Positions 38,992-46,461 of a stretch of 64,000 nt of DNA are shown piece after piece; positions within the stretch are counted from its first letter, which is position 1, and the number at the start of each line of letters is the position of its first letter. The notes below the pieces were generated by a model. The model did no database searches and was not told where the DNA came from. It saw only the letters and a program-made list of their open reading frames with translations. The position numbers and the translations under genes were made by a program. This DNA comes from Dyella monticola. Lineage in GTDB: Bacteria; Pseudomonadota; Gammaproteobacteria; Xanthomonadales; Rhodanobacteraceae. Location: positions 158,003-222,002 of the forward strand of contig NZ_QRBE01000004.1 of the NCBI RefSeq assembly GCF_003363155.1, given 5' to 3'.

Positions 38992-40209
38992 ATGCTTACA
39001 GACACTAAACTGCGCGGACTTAAACCTCGCGACAAGGTGTATCGCGTTGCCGATACCAATGGACTGTGCATCGAAGTGCGTCCATCTGGTACGAAGCTGT
39101 GGCGCTATCGGTATCGACATGCAGGCAAACCGAGCATGGCTGCATTGGGCGAGTACCCAACGATGTCGCTGTCTGAGGCACGCACCGAACGTGACAAGGC
39201 ACGAGCCCTAGTGAAGAGCGGAGCGAGCCCAGCTCAAGTTGCCAAAGCAGAGCGAGCCACTCGGCTGGAGAAGGTCGGCAATACCTTTGCCTCTGTCGCT
39301 TTGGAATTTCTAGCTAAGCGTGAAAAAGAAGGCATGGGAGCGAACAGCGTGGAGCGAGGTCGTCGCCTGATAGAAAAGGATCTATCGAGCATCAGTGGCC
39401 TTCCTATAGCAGATATCTCCGCACCAGTATTGCTGGCGGCGCTGCGCAAGATGGAACAGCGCGGCATTGTTGAGTCGGCTCATCGCGCGCGCGGATTGGC
39501 CGGCCAGGTATTTCGCTATGCCATCGTCACCGGTCGCGCCGAACGCAACCCTGCCTCCGACTTGATCGGTGCATTGGAGCGTCCGCAGACCAAGCATTTC
39601 GCCAGCATCATTCTTCCATCAAAAATTGGAGAACTGCTTCGCACCATCCACAACTACCAAGGCTCGCCCGTAACGATAGCGGCGCTCAAGCTTGCGCCTA
39701 TGGTCTTCGTGCGGCCTGGTGAACTGCAGCATGCCGAATGGCTCGAATTTGACTTAGACAAGGCTATATGGGACATCCCTGCTGAGAAGATGAAAATGAA
39801 GCAGCCACATCTCGTCCCCCTATCCCATCAAGCGATAGCTATCCTACGCGAGCTGCACCAGCTAACAGGGAGCGGGAAATACGTGTTCCCTGGCATGCGT
39901 AGCGTGCGCCGCCCCATCAGCGAAAACACGGTAAATGCAGCTCTACGCTATATGGGATACGACGGCGACACGATGACCGGTCACGGCTTCCGGGCTATGG
40001 CTCGAACAGTACTAGACGAGGAACTCGGCTTCCCGGTGGATCATATCGAGCACCAACTGGCTCATGCCGTCAAAGACGCTAATGGCCGGGCCTACAATCG
40101 CACCACTCACTTGCCTGCTCGCCGGAAGATGATGCAAGCCTGGGCGGACTATTTGGATGACCTGCGAGTTGGCGCCAAGATCATCCCTTATGCACGACAA
40201 TCGCCCTAA
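38992..40209 (+). CDS. P4-type tyrosine site-specific integrase
   Basis: A 405-residue recombinase. The N-terminal DUF4102-type arm-binding domain starts MLTDTKLRGLKPRDKVYRVAD. A central SAM-like domain (FASVALEFLAKREKEGM) and the catalytic domain follow. Active-site residues: Arg in FVRPGEL, the HxxR pair in TGHGFRAMART, His in HQLAHAV, and the nucleophile Tyr in GRAYNRT. The ATG at 38992 gives the family N-terminus; a longer frame to 38884 also exists. It should catalyse insertion and excision at the adjacent tRNA-Ile. Confidence 0.95.
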   Translation: MLTDTKLRGLKPRDKVYRVADTNGLCIEVRPSGTKLWRYRYRHAGKPSMAALGEYPTMSLSEARTERDKARALVKSGASPAQVAKAERATRLEKVGNTFASVALEFLAKREKEGMGANSVERGRRLIEKDLSSISGLPIADISAPVLLAALRKMEQRGIVESAHRARGLAGQVFRYAIVTGRAERNPASDLIGALERPQTKHFASIILPSKIGELLRTIHNYQGSPVTIAALKLAPMVFVRPGELQHAEWLEFDLDKAIWDIPAEKMKMKQPHLVPLSHQAIAILRELHQLTGSGKYVFPGMRSVRRPISENTVNAALRYMGYDGDTMTGHGFRAMARTVLDEELGFPVDHIEHQLAHAVKDANGRAYNRTTHLPARRKMMQAWADYLDDLRVGAKIIPYARQSP

Positions 40210-40300
40210 TCGTTGCCGCTCACAACAGAGTGCCAAGGAAAGCCAGACAGTCGTTCACTCGCATATATAACCGGATGCTTATCTCACTGGGACGGAAGGC

Positions 40301-40660
40301 TCATTTTTCATGTCTCCCATGAGGACTGGCGTTACAGGAGCCAGTAGATGGAGATCCGCAATACACACATTTGTTCGCGCCACTGCCGTGCTTGTGCTTC
40401 TTAAAGGGGCTGTTATTGCAACTTCCATAGGACGATGACCCACAGAAGACGCAGTGCTTTTCGTCATCAAAATGTTCGTGCTTCTTGTGCGGACTATTGT
40501 TACAAGATCCATATGAGGTGGAGCCGCAAAACTTGCATTTGGTTGACATGACTACTCCGGTGCAATTTAAGCAAAAATGGCTCTCGGACTCATTCTGCGG
40601 CATCAATTCACCGCACTCCGCATCGCCGTCTTTTACCGCGTCACGAGAGCTCACCCTCAC
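40301..40660 (-). CDS. Cysteine-rich protein with three tandem zinc-binding-like repeats
   Basis: A 119-residue protein. Three copies of a unit of 24-28 residues, CxxCGSxSxGSCNxSPxxxH, fill residues 40-119 (CKFCGSTSYGSCNNSPHKKH; CVFCGSSSYGSCNNSPFKKH; CVYCGSPSTGSCNASPHGRH). Each has three Cys and one or two His, consistent with one metal site per repeat. An extra FCLNC lies before them. The GTG at 40660 overlaps the stop of the upstream gene (GTGA), which supports this start; an internal ATG at 40549 would leave only the repeats. Function unknown. Confidence 0.72.
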   Translation of the reverse strand: MRVSSRDAVKDGDAECGELMPQNESESHFCLNCTGVVMSTKCKFCGSTSYGSCNNSPHKKHEHFDDEKHCVFCGSSSYGSCNNSPFKKHKHGSGANKCVYCGSPSTGSCNASPHGRHEK

Positions 40661-41079
40661 GCATTGTTGGGCGCCCCCTTGACGTCAAGCTTCTTTAGAC
40701 AGCCCTTTGGGCCAAAAAACATATTTGCATTAGGCAGCGGCGGATGAATTTTGTATTCCAACCCTTCCGCATCGAGCTTCCATTCGCGCCGATCAATGTA
40801 ACGCATCGTTTCTGCCTTGCTAAAAACCCAACCTTGAGTCACCGACGTCAGGAGAATCAGGTTGTAGGAGAAATGCTTGTTTAGCAAATCTATGATTCCT
40901 TCAGTTAAGCCCCAAAAGGGCTTCTTACTCCGGCTTATTTTTACCACTAATAATCCACTGGCATGTCTGAAGTAGTTTCGCTCACGAAATAGTGACCGAT
41001 ATAAACGATAGACATCATCGTTCTGATCAGGCTCGCTTGCACCGATTGAATTTGCAAACTCAATGATTTCGGATTGCAT
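40657..41079 (-). CDS. Hypothetical protein upstream of the Cys-repeat gene
   Basis: A 140-residue protein I do not recognise. It has mixed charge and no signal or membrane segment (MQSEIIEFANSIGASEP...). A central block VVKISRSKKPFWGLTEGIIDLL is followed by SYNLILLTSVTQGWVFSK, which looks like a small alpha/beta fold. Base composition is more AT-rich than the core genome, consistent with transfer. It overlaps the Cys-repeat gene by four bases, so the two act as a coupled pair. Confidence 0.68.
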   Translation of the reverse strand: MQSEIIEFANSIGASEPDQNDDVYRLYRSLFRERNYFRHASGLLVVKISRSKKPFWGLTEGIIDLLNKHFSYNLILLTSVTQGWVFSKAETMRYIDRREWKLDAEGLEYKIHPPLPNANMFFGPKGCLKKLDVKGAPNNA

Positions 41080-41437
41080 AGGAAGGCCTAACTACTTAGT
41101 AGACGAATACTCATACTCGCCATACGTCTTTCCCGCCTTGGGGGAATACGCGCAGCAACCTAACAAGTTCGCGCAACCTTACTGAACCAACGCTCTGCTA
41201 AAAACATACAGCAAAGTCAAGCCTCAATCCTGCGACCCAAGGCTACTGACTCAATACTTCCGCCATTGATCCGAAGATTATGGACCACTGGCATCCAATT
41301 TACTTCATCAGCTCCCCTTGATTCGTGGGATTTTAAATCAAACGGCTTTCAAATCCATATCACCTTGTTGAGCAGAGCGCTCTCTGCTTCCTCCGCATGT
41401 CAATCATGCGGAAGTTTTCTTCAAAGGAGTGCTGGTG
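41080..41437. other. Divergent gap with two leader hairpins
   Basis: No gene was found in this 358-nt AT-richer stretch between divergent genes. Near its right end two hairpins stand in tandem. The first is AGCAGAG/CTCTGCT (41371-41388). The second is TCCGCATG/CATGCGGA (41392-41412), followed by AGTTTTCT like a terminator. The second ends just before the ribosome site of the small gene at 41438, so these could form an attenuator-like leader. Confidence 0.45.
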
Positions 41438-41587
41438 ATGTTTGATAGATCGTGGATCGGTTATCCCTGTCCCTCGCTGGTCGAATGCCTGATCGTATTC
41501 GCCATTCTGTTCGTTGCAGGAAGTCTTTGGGCATCGTGCATCCGGTGCTATGTCGAATATCGCATGGAGGAAGCTGTCCATGCATGA
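41438..41587 (+). CDS. Small single-span membrane protein
   Basis: A 49-residue frame starting MFDRSWIGYPCPSLVECL. It has a good AAAGGAG ribosome site 8 nt upstream and a hydrophobic segment (about 17-34, ECLIVFAILFVAGSLWAS), then CIRCYVEYRMEE. It overlaps the start of the glycine-zipper gene by 8 nt (ATGCATGA), which suggests coupling. I do not recognise the family. Its size and coupling resemble small membrane toxins or regulators, but that is speculation. Confidence 0.6.
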   Translation: MFDRSWIGYPCPSLVECLIVFAILFVAGSLWASCIRCYVEYRMEEAVHA

Positions 41588-41948
41588 TCTTACGCTGGAA
41601 CATGAGTGGAACGAAGACATCGCGGATATCACGCCACGTTGTCCGAAGTGCCAGTCACCAGAGATCGAGGCACGAAATATTGCAAGGCGGTTGGGCGGCG
41701 CCATCGGGGCCATCGCGGGTACCACCAGTGGCATCGCCTTGGCATTGACCGGTGCAGAGATGGGGCTTTTTGCTGGTCCGGTTGGTGTGGTGCTGGGTGG
41801 CGTTGCCGGCGTAGTTATCGACGGCATTGTCGGTGGTGCGACGGGTTGTGCGGCAGGCTCAAAGCTTGGCGCTGCCATTGACCGGAACATCCTGCACAAC
41901 CAGCACTGTCGCAACTGTGGTCACGCCTTCACCGACAAGTCTTCGTAG
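41580..41948 (+). CDS. Glycine-zipper membrane protein flanked by two CxxC pairs
   Basis: A 122-residue protein. Residues about 20-27 hold CPKCQSPE; residues about 37-98 form a hydrophobic Gly/Ala-rich region (LGGAIGAIAGTTSGIALAL, GPVGVVLGGVAGVVIDGIV) of glycine-zipper type. The end carries CRNCGHAF. The two CxxC pairs may form one zinc ribbon brought together around the membrane hairpin. The last 16 codons recur as a fragment at 62721-62771 (CRHCGHTF), proving a former second copy. Confidence 0.7.
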   Translation: MHDLTLEHEWNEDIADITPRCPKCQSPEIEARNIARRLGGAIGAIAGTTSGIALALTGAEMGLFAGPVGVVLGGVAGVVIDGIVGGATGCAAGSKLGAAIDRNILHNQHCRNCGHAFTDKSS

Positions 41949-42234
41949 CTCCTCGCTGTTTCAACGACCTTCGTTTTCGTTCTCGCGCGCAGGCGCATAG
42001 AGCCCGGCTTCGCCGGGCTCTATGCGTTTTATGCATCTATATAATTAAGGAGTTTGTCATGCATCTAGTTCAATCGATGGCCTACGTCGGGGAAATGCCC
42101 TGGCATGGTCTGGGGACGCAGCTTGTTCCTGATCAGTCGCTGGAAGTTTGGGCTCAGCAAGCCGGCATGAACTGGCGAATCGAAACCGCTGACGTCCATT
42201 ACATTGCCGGCCACCCTTTCCCAGGTTCCCTGCA
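41897..42234 (+). repeat. Duplicated module, copy 1 (partner 62720-63058)
   Basis: About 338 nt recur at 62720-63058 with high identity by eye. The repeat covers the end of the glycine-zipper gene, the intergenic terminator, an AT-rich stretch (TGCATCTATATAATTAAGGAG) and the first 58 or so codons of the DUF932 gene. Confidence 0.85.
41998..42031 (+). terminator. Terminator between glycine-zipper and DUF932 genes
   Basis: A perfect 12-bp stem (ATAGAGCCCGGC with GCCGGGCTCTAT) closes a TTC loop, followed by GCGTTTTATG. The second copy at 62821 keeps the stem and changes only the loop. Confidence 0.8.
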
Positions 42235-43021
42235 GAAATACCCGGACCAGAAGGTGCTTTATCGATCGGATACCAAAGCGCCACTGTCCGTGGTGTCCAA
42301 GCGTTTTAAGGTCGTCCAGCCAGCAGAAATTCTTGAGTTCTACCGCGACCTGACCGAGATCGGTGGCTATCAGATGGAGACCGCGGGTGTCCTCAAGGAA
42401 GGTCGAAAGCTTTGGGCACTGGCCCGAACCGGTCAAAGTGTCACCTTGAAAGGACGTGACACCGTCAAAGGCTACCTGCTGCTGGCCACGGCGTGCGATG
42501 GAACATTAGCCACCACAGCCCAGTTCACGTCGGTTCGGGTGGTTTGCAACAACACCCTGGCTATTGCATTGGGCGAGGGTGCGGAGGCTATCAAGGTTCC
42601 GCACCGTAGTGCGTTCGATGCTCAAGCCGTCAAACGGCAACTGGGTATTGCCATCACCCCATGGTCATCGTTTTCGGATTACATCAAGGAGCTGGCTAGC
42701 TGCCGCGTTGCGGATAAGACAGTCGAGGACTTTCTGGCCAAGGTGTTTGCCTACGGCCATGCTAAGGCGGAACGGCATGGCCCCGCATTCAATGAGCATG
42801 CGGCTCAGAAGGTGCTTGCTCTTTATACCGGCGAGGGTAAAGGGGCAGGCATGTCATCGGCCAAAGGGACGGCGTGGGGCCTGCTGAATAGCGTCACGGA
42901 ATATGTGGATCATCATCGCCGTTCCCGTAGCCATGATCATCGCCGCGATGCAGCGTGGTTTGGGCAAGGGCTGCTGCTAAAGCAAAAAGCATGGGAGCAT
43001 GCCGTGGAGATGGTTGGCTAA
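42059..43021 (+). CDS. DUF932 / TIGR03299-type plasmid-phage protein
   Basis: A 320-residue protein that starts MHLVQSMAYVGEMPWHGLGTQL. It follows the family pattern through SVVSKRFKVVQPAEILEFYRDL, TSVRVVCNNTLAIAL and AWGLLNSVTEYVDHH. Family members are common on plasmids, phages and conjugative islands and are often highly expressed early genes; their biochemical role is unknown. A strong AAGGAG site precedes the ATG. A truncated second copy of its start is at 62883. Confidence 0.88.
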   Translation: MHLVQSMAYVGEMPWHGLGTQLVPDQSLEVWAQQAGMNWRIETADVHYIAGHPFPGSLQKYPDQKVLYRSDTKAPLSVVSKRFKVVQPAEILEFYRDLTEIGGYQMETAGVLKEGRKLWALARTGQSVTLKGRDTVKGYLLLATACDGTLATTAQFTSVRVVCNNTLAIALGEGAEAIKVPHRSAFDAQAVKRQLGIAITPWSSFSDYIKELASCRVADKTVEDFLAKVFAYGHAKAERHGPAFNEHAAQKVLALYTGEGKGAGMSSAKGTAWGLLNSVTEYVDHHRRSRSHDHRRDAAWFGQGLLLKQKAWEHAVEMVG

Positions 43022-43125
43022 CCATCTCTGCCCGTGTCTTCCGGTATCTCCTTGCGCGATAGCTGAGATGTCGGAAAGTCCTTGGTGTCGTCAGGAGCCA
43101 CCTGCAGCAAGGAGACGACGCCCGA

Positions 43126-43150
43126 CCGTGCCGCCCCGAAGGCGGCACGG
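43126..43150. terminator. Hairpin between convergent DUF932 and XRE genes
   Basis: CCGTGCCGCC and GGCGGCACGG form a perfect 10-bp stem with a CCGAA loop. It lies between the two stop codons and lacks a strong T-run on either side. Confidence 0.5.
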
Positions 43151-43156
43151 CCCTAT

Positions 43157-43444
43157 CTATCGCCTTTTACGGTTTCCGGTATGGCTGCTCAGGGCATCTT
43201 CGATCTGCTGCGCAAAAGTAACGAGGTCGGTCTTGCACGCAAGGCACCAGTCTCGCAGCTGCAAGGCGTCCAAGCGGACTGCGCCACGCTCGGCCTGGCT
43301 AACGTAGGCCTGGGACCGGCCTAATTTGGTAGCAAAGGCCGTCTGGTTCAGGCCGGTGGCCTCCCGCATGCCTCTTAGCAGGCCAACGACGACCAGTATT
43401 TCTGGTCGGTAAATTGATTTGGGCGTTTTCTTGGGTACTGGCAT
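43157..43444 (-). CDS. XRE-family helix-turn-helix regulator
   Basis: A 95-residue DNA-binding protein. After a basic leader (MPVPKKTPKSIYRPE) the HTH domain reads LLRGMREATGLNQTAFATKLGRSQAYVSQAERG, the usual five-helix XRE core; a short C-terminal helix follows. A GTG/ATG choice exists: the frame is open to 43474 (10 more residues). A perfect palindrome lies 56 nt upstream of this start and could be its operator. Confidence 0.85.
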   Translation of the reverse strand: MPVPKKTPKSIYRPEILVVVGLLRGMREATGLNQTAFATKLGRSQAYVSQAERGAVRLDALQLRDWCLACKTDLVTFAQQIEDALSSHTGNRKRR

Positions 43445-43499
43445 GGCCCGCTCCGCGGATCGTGGACGGGCCATAAAGCTATATGCAACAAGCTGTTAT

Positions 43500-43518
43500 A
43501 ATGATATTCGATATCATT
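43500..43518. promoter_or_regulatory. Palindromic operator candidate of the XRE regulator
   Basis: AATGATAT-TCG-ATATCATT is a perfect 8-bp inverted repeat with a 3-bp centre, in an AT-rich divergent region. It overlaps a TATAAT-like box at 43497-43502 on the plus strand, so binding would block that promoter. Confidence 0.5.
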
Positions 43519-43662
43519 TTAATAGATGTTCTATTATTTATTGAGCGCCATCGACGGCTCCCGCAATGGGGAAGCGATGGCCCACCTCGTCAGCCTCGGC
43601 GCCCTCATGAGCTCTTGTTCGCGTAGGGCATACGACACCTTCCAACTAACAGGGGTACATCG

Positions 43663-44742
43663 ATGGAGTACGTGACCAGAAAGCATGGTGTGACATCGGC
43701 CATGGTGGCTAAAGCATTCGTGGTGGCATGCGTGATCAACCTCGCCGGATGCACAGACAGCGATATCTCGAAAGTCAAAGGGATGAAATTCGAGCCCGAT
43801 CCGTCCTACACGGTAGGGCAAGCCTTCGATCACCGGAGTGTTTGCGACGCCGTCACATGGGACACGATAAAGGACGACCGCGGTCGCAAAATTGTCGAAT
43901 ACCGTTGCAGCTTCAAGGGCGTCAAAGACTACATTCAAAGCACTGAAGAAGCCCATTTGAAGGAGATGAACAGCAATGCGCAGGTGCTGAAGAACGCTTA
44001 CTTGGCCAACATCAAGACCTTGCAGGACAACCTTGCGCAGCGGCAGAAGACGCTCGCTGATGACCAGGCACGACTCGTGCAGACCGATACAGGGGCGTCC
44101 AATCAGCAAGATCAAGAAGTTCAAAAATTGAACGATCAAATAGCCATTTTGCAATCCGGCGACATAGACAAAATTGCAACTACCCCCCTTGACCCGTCAG
44201 CGTCGCTGGGCATTGCTGCTTCCTGTTATACGGACCCGCAGCAAAATCCCGCCGTGAAGAAGCACTGCGAGGACGTCCTGAGGCAAGAAATTCCGCGAGC
44301 CATCGGTGCCTTGAAGCAGCAGCTCAACTACGACACGGCCACAGGCCAAAGAAATCAGGCCGATCTTCAGGCGGGACTGAAGATCAGCATGAATGCGGAG
44401 AATCAGCAAATCTCGGATTATCAGCAGAAGCTAGGCAAGATGACCTCGGGAAAGGATGCCTTTTTCGCTTCGATCGATAACGAGCTGAAGCAACAATCCA
44501 CTCATCCCAACCCCATTGTCGAGGTTGACGAGGTCTTCCAGTGGAGTGTGGGGGACAGTGGTGATCCCGTGCTGGTTTACGCCGGTACCGAGGCGAAGCA
44601 CCAGGATGGCACCGCGAAAGATCAGGCCTACGGTGATGCTGAGGCGGCCTTGGTGCTGATTGCGAAAAACAATGCCACCACGTTTGTTCAATATCTCCAG
44701 CAATTCTCTGCGCAATCCGTGATGGATTTTGTCCGGAACTAG
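43663..44742 (+). CDS. Coiled-coil lipoprotein
   Basis: A 359-residue exported protein. The signal segment VAKAFVVACVINLAGC ends in the lipobox LAGC (Cys30), so it should be a lipoprotein. Residues about 95-145 form a strong coiled coil (HLKEMNSNAQVLKNAYL..LQDNLAQRQKTLADDQARL), with a second helical stretch around 205-270. Four further cysteines could form disulfides. It resembles the lipoproteins from 53898 and 54950 in architecture more than in sequence. Function unknown. Confidence 0.78.
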   Translation: MEYVTRKHGVTSAMVAKAFVVACVINLAGCTDSDISKVKGMKFEPDPSYTVGQAFDHRSVCDAVTWDTIKDDRGRKIVEYRCSFKGVKDYIQSTEEAHLKEMNSNAQVLKNAYLANIKTLQDNLAQRQKTLADDQARLVQTDTGASNQQDQEVQKLNDQIAILQSGDIDKIATTPLDPSASLGIAASCYTDPQQNPAVKKHCEDVLRQEIPRAIGALKQQLNYDTATGQRNQADLQAGLKISMNAENQQISDYQQKLGKMTSGKDAFFASIDNELKQQSTHPNPIVEVDEVFQWSVGDSGDPVLVYAGTEAKHQDGTAKDQAYGDAEAALVLIAKNNATTFVQYLQQFSAQSVMDFVRN

Positions 44743-44769
44743 ATTCCGTTTCGCCCCATAACACGTCTT

Positions 44770-44806
44770 CATCAGGCCAGGCAGCTGCCTGGCCTGATGG
44801 GAGTGT
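44770..44806 (+). terminator. Long perfect palindrome after the lipoprotein gene
   Basis: CATCAGGCCAGGCAG at 44770-44784 is immediately followed by its exact reverse complement (44785-44799). The trailing sequence GGAGTGTTTGTC is only weakly T-rich, so termination efficiency is uncertain. Confidence 0.55.
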
Positions 44807-44844
44807 TTGTCACCTTACTTTGGAAGTGCTGCAAGGAGGATGTC

Positions 44845-46068
44845 ATGAACCCCATCAGCGATGGTCTTACCGTTTTTACTAAGCTTCAAACAGCGCAGAA
44901 ATTTGTACTGCTACGCATTTTTGTGGTCATCAACATTGCCGCCTATTTCCTGGCGACCGGCGGCTACTTTGACAATGATTGGGCCAATACCGCTACGGTA
45001 CTCCTGGTCTATGCCCTAGAAAGCGGCTTCATGCTCTGGTTGGGCTTCAAGCGGGGCATCGGCTTTCATCGGGCCGGGCTACACCCTACCGGGGCATCTG
45101 TTCCTGTCGTGCGAAAGAGCGGCGGCATGGCATGGTACGTGGGAGTGGTGGTTATCTCCCTGCTGATCTCGGCCATCGTGATCGTCGTTGTCACCAACAT
45201 GAGTGACGATGGAGATCTGGCAGTATTTCGCGCGGCGATTTTCCTCATTGTGGAAGCGATCGTCATGGGCTTTGCACTCTTGCAAGGTCTTCGCATGGGG
45301 TGGAACGCGGTAGCTGTATCGGATACGGCAAGTTCTCCATCATTGACCGGGAGTGATGCTGGAACCGCAGCAACGGCAGGGAGTGTCTCTTTTCCAACAG
45401 CGAGCGTGTCTTTGCCTGCTGAGGACGAGGCGAAAGCCCAACGGCGAGCCAAGAACATTCGACGAGGCCAGATCGTGCTGGGCTGCATCTCAGTCATCTG
45501 CGCCGGTCTCGCCGTGTATTTCCACATCGTTGCCCACGAGATGGCTAAGCCTGACCCGGATAGTGACGCGGCGGCTAAGGCCGTCATGCAGACGTTGGGA
45601 GACGGAACGGCCCCTTCCGCATCAACGCAAGCCGCGTCAACCGCGTTGTCCGTGGGGCCGGCAAGTGGATCTGAACCCGGTTCGGTCACGGCGGGAGCCA
45701 CGACGTCAACGGAGCTGCCACCCGATGATCCCAAGGCACTCTGGGCGCTTCAGAATGCAGGCGCGGCCGATCCCAATGGTGGTGCGATCGACGGCAGCAC
45801 CTTTCCCTTTGCCACGAGCTCCGGGATGAAATCCAAGGATGGTTATCCGATCTATCTGATCGAATGCAATGTCGGTTCTCACCAGTGTGTCGGTGAAACC
45901 GGTCAGCCGATTGGTAACGCTACGCAAGTCGCCGATATGATGACCCCGGTACGCAACGCGGATGCCCTGCGTTATCACTGTCCCGATTGGATCTGTACCG
46001 ACCCCCAGGGCAACGTTGTCGGCTCGGTGGCTCCACCTATGCGTGCATACCTTACTCAAGCGCATTAG
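44845..46068 (+). CDS. Polytopic membrane protein with C-terminal extracytoplasmic domain
   Basis: A 407-residue protein starting at the ATG with AAGGAGGA upstream. Hydrophobic segments lie at about 24-42, 50-68, 105-130, 138-155 and 212-232. A Ser/Thr/Ala-rich linker follows (about 245-295). The C-terminal domain (about 300-407) contains four cysteines in ECNVGSHQCVGE and HCPDWICTD, likely disulfide-bonded outside the cytoplasm. I do not recognise the family. The conserved non-coding element and the MASE1 gene follow directly. Confidence 0.72.
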   Translation: MNPISDGLTVFTKLQTAQKFVLLRIFVVINIAAYFLATGGYFDNDWANTATVLLVYALESGFMLWLGFKRGIGFHRAGLHPTGASVPVVRKSGGMAWYVGVVVISLLISAIVIVVVTNMSDDGDLAVFRAAIFLIVEAIVMGFALLQGLRMGWNAVAVSDTASSPSLTGSDAGTAATAGSVSFPTASVSLPAEDEAKAQRRAKNIRRGQIVLGCISVICAGLAVYFHIVAHEMAKPDPDSDAAAKAVMQTLGDGTAPSASTQAASTALSVGPASGSEPGSVTAGATTSTELPPDDPKALWALQNAGAADPNGGAIDGSTFPFATSSGMKSKDGYPIYLIECNVGSHQCVGETGQPIGNATQVADMMTPVRNADALRYHCPDWICTDPQGNVVGSVAPPMRAYLTQAH

Positions 46069-46117
46069 TCAGCTGTAAACAGCTTACGTATGGCCGCGTT
46101 TGCCCAAGTCGGACACC

Positions 46118-46300
46118 AAAAGAAAACGGGCCGCCTAAAGGCGGCCCGGTCGGGCGTCGGCTTCCATGCTGGTAGGGGCCCCTACCGGACGCCAAGGACA
46201 TCCCGGCAGCTCTGTTATCGCATAGCTTGGCCATCACTGCACCTTCACCATGTACCTCACAAACCGGTTGACCGGGATAGATCACTTGAGGGGTGTGCAG
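46118..46300 (-). ncRNA. Conserved structured element, copy 1 (candidate small RNA with terminator)
   Basis: It fills the 393-nt gap at 46069-46461, in which no plus-strand gene was found. On the minus strand it ends with a terminator: GGGCCGCC, a four-base loop, GGCGGCCC, then GTTTTCTTTT. Before that, GGCGTC and GACGCC enclose a GGTAGGGGCCCCTACC hairpin. The copy at 63383-63560 keeps these stems; differences there fall in the loop of the terminator hairpin and at the apex of the inner hairpin. A minus-strand reading frame runs across both copies, but substitutions do not favour third codon positions, so an RNA is preferred. Upstream of it, the right part is less conserved. Confidence 0.55.
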
Positions 46301-46461
46301 TAACCGCCAGTATGCGCGACGTTCACAGCGGAGCTCACACCTGGCATGGATCGCGCCGATGGCTCACGCCGGTTTCACAAGCGGAATGGTTCCATCATCC
46401 GCTAGTTTTGGGGAACGTATAGGTTGAGGGTCAGCAGTCGCCGAACAACCGGGGGGAGGGG

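Noticed and set aside
41998-42031. Riboswitch in front of the DUF932 gene
   Set aside because: The only structure is a simple 12-bp terminator hairpin shared by both copies; no aptamer-like fold was found.
46052-46285. Small protein read through the repeated element on the minus strand
   Set aside because: A related frame exists in copy 2, but its start codon is lost there, substitutions are not biased to third codon positions, and the stems and terminator explain the conservation better.
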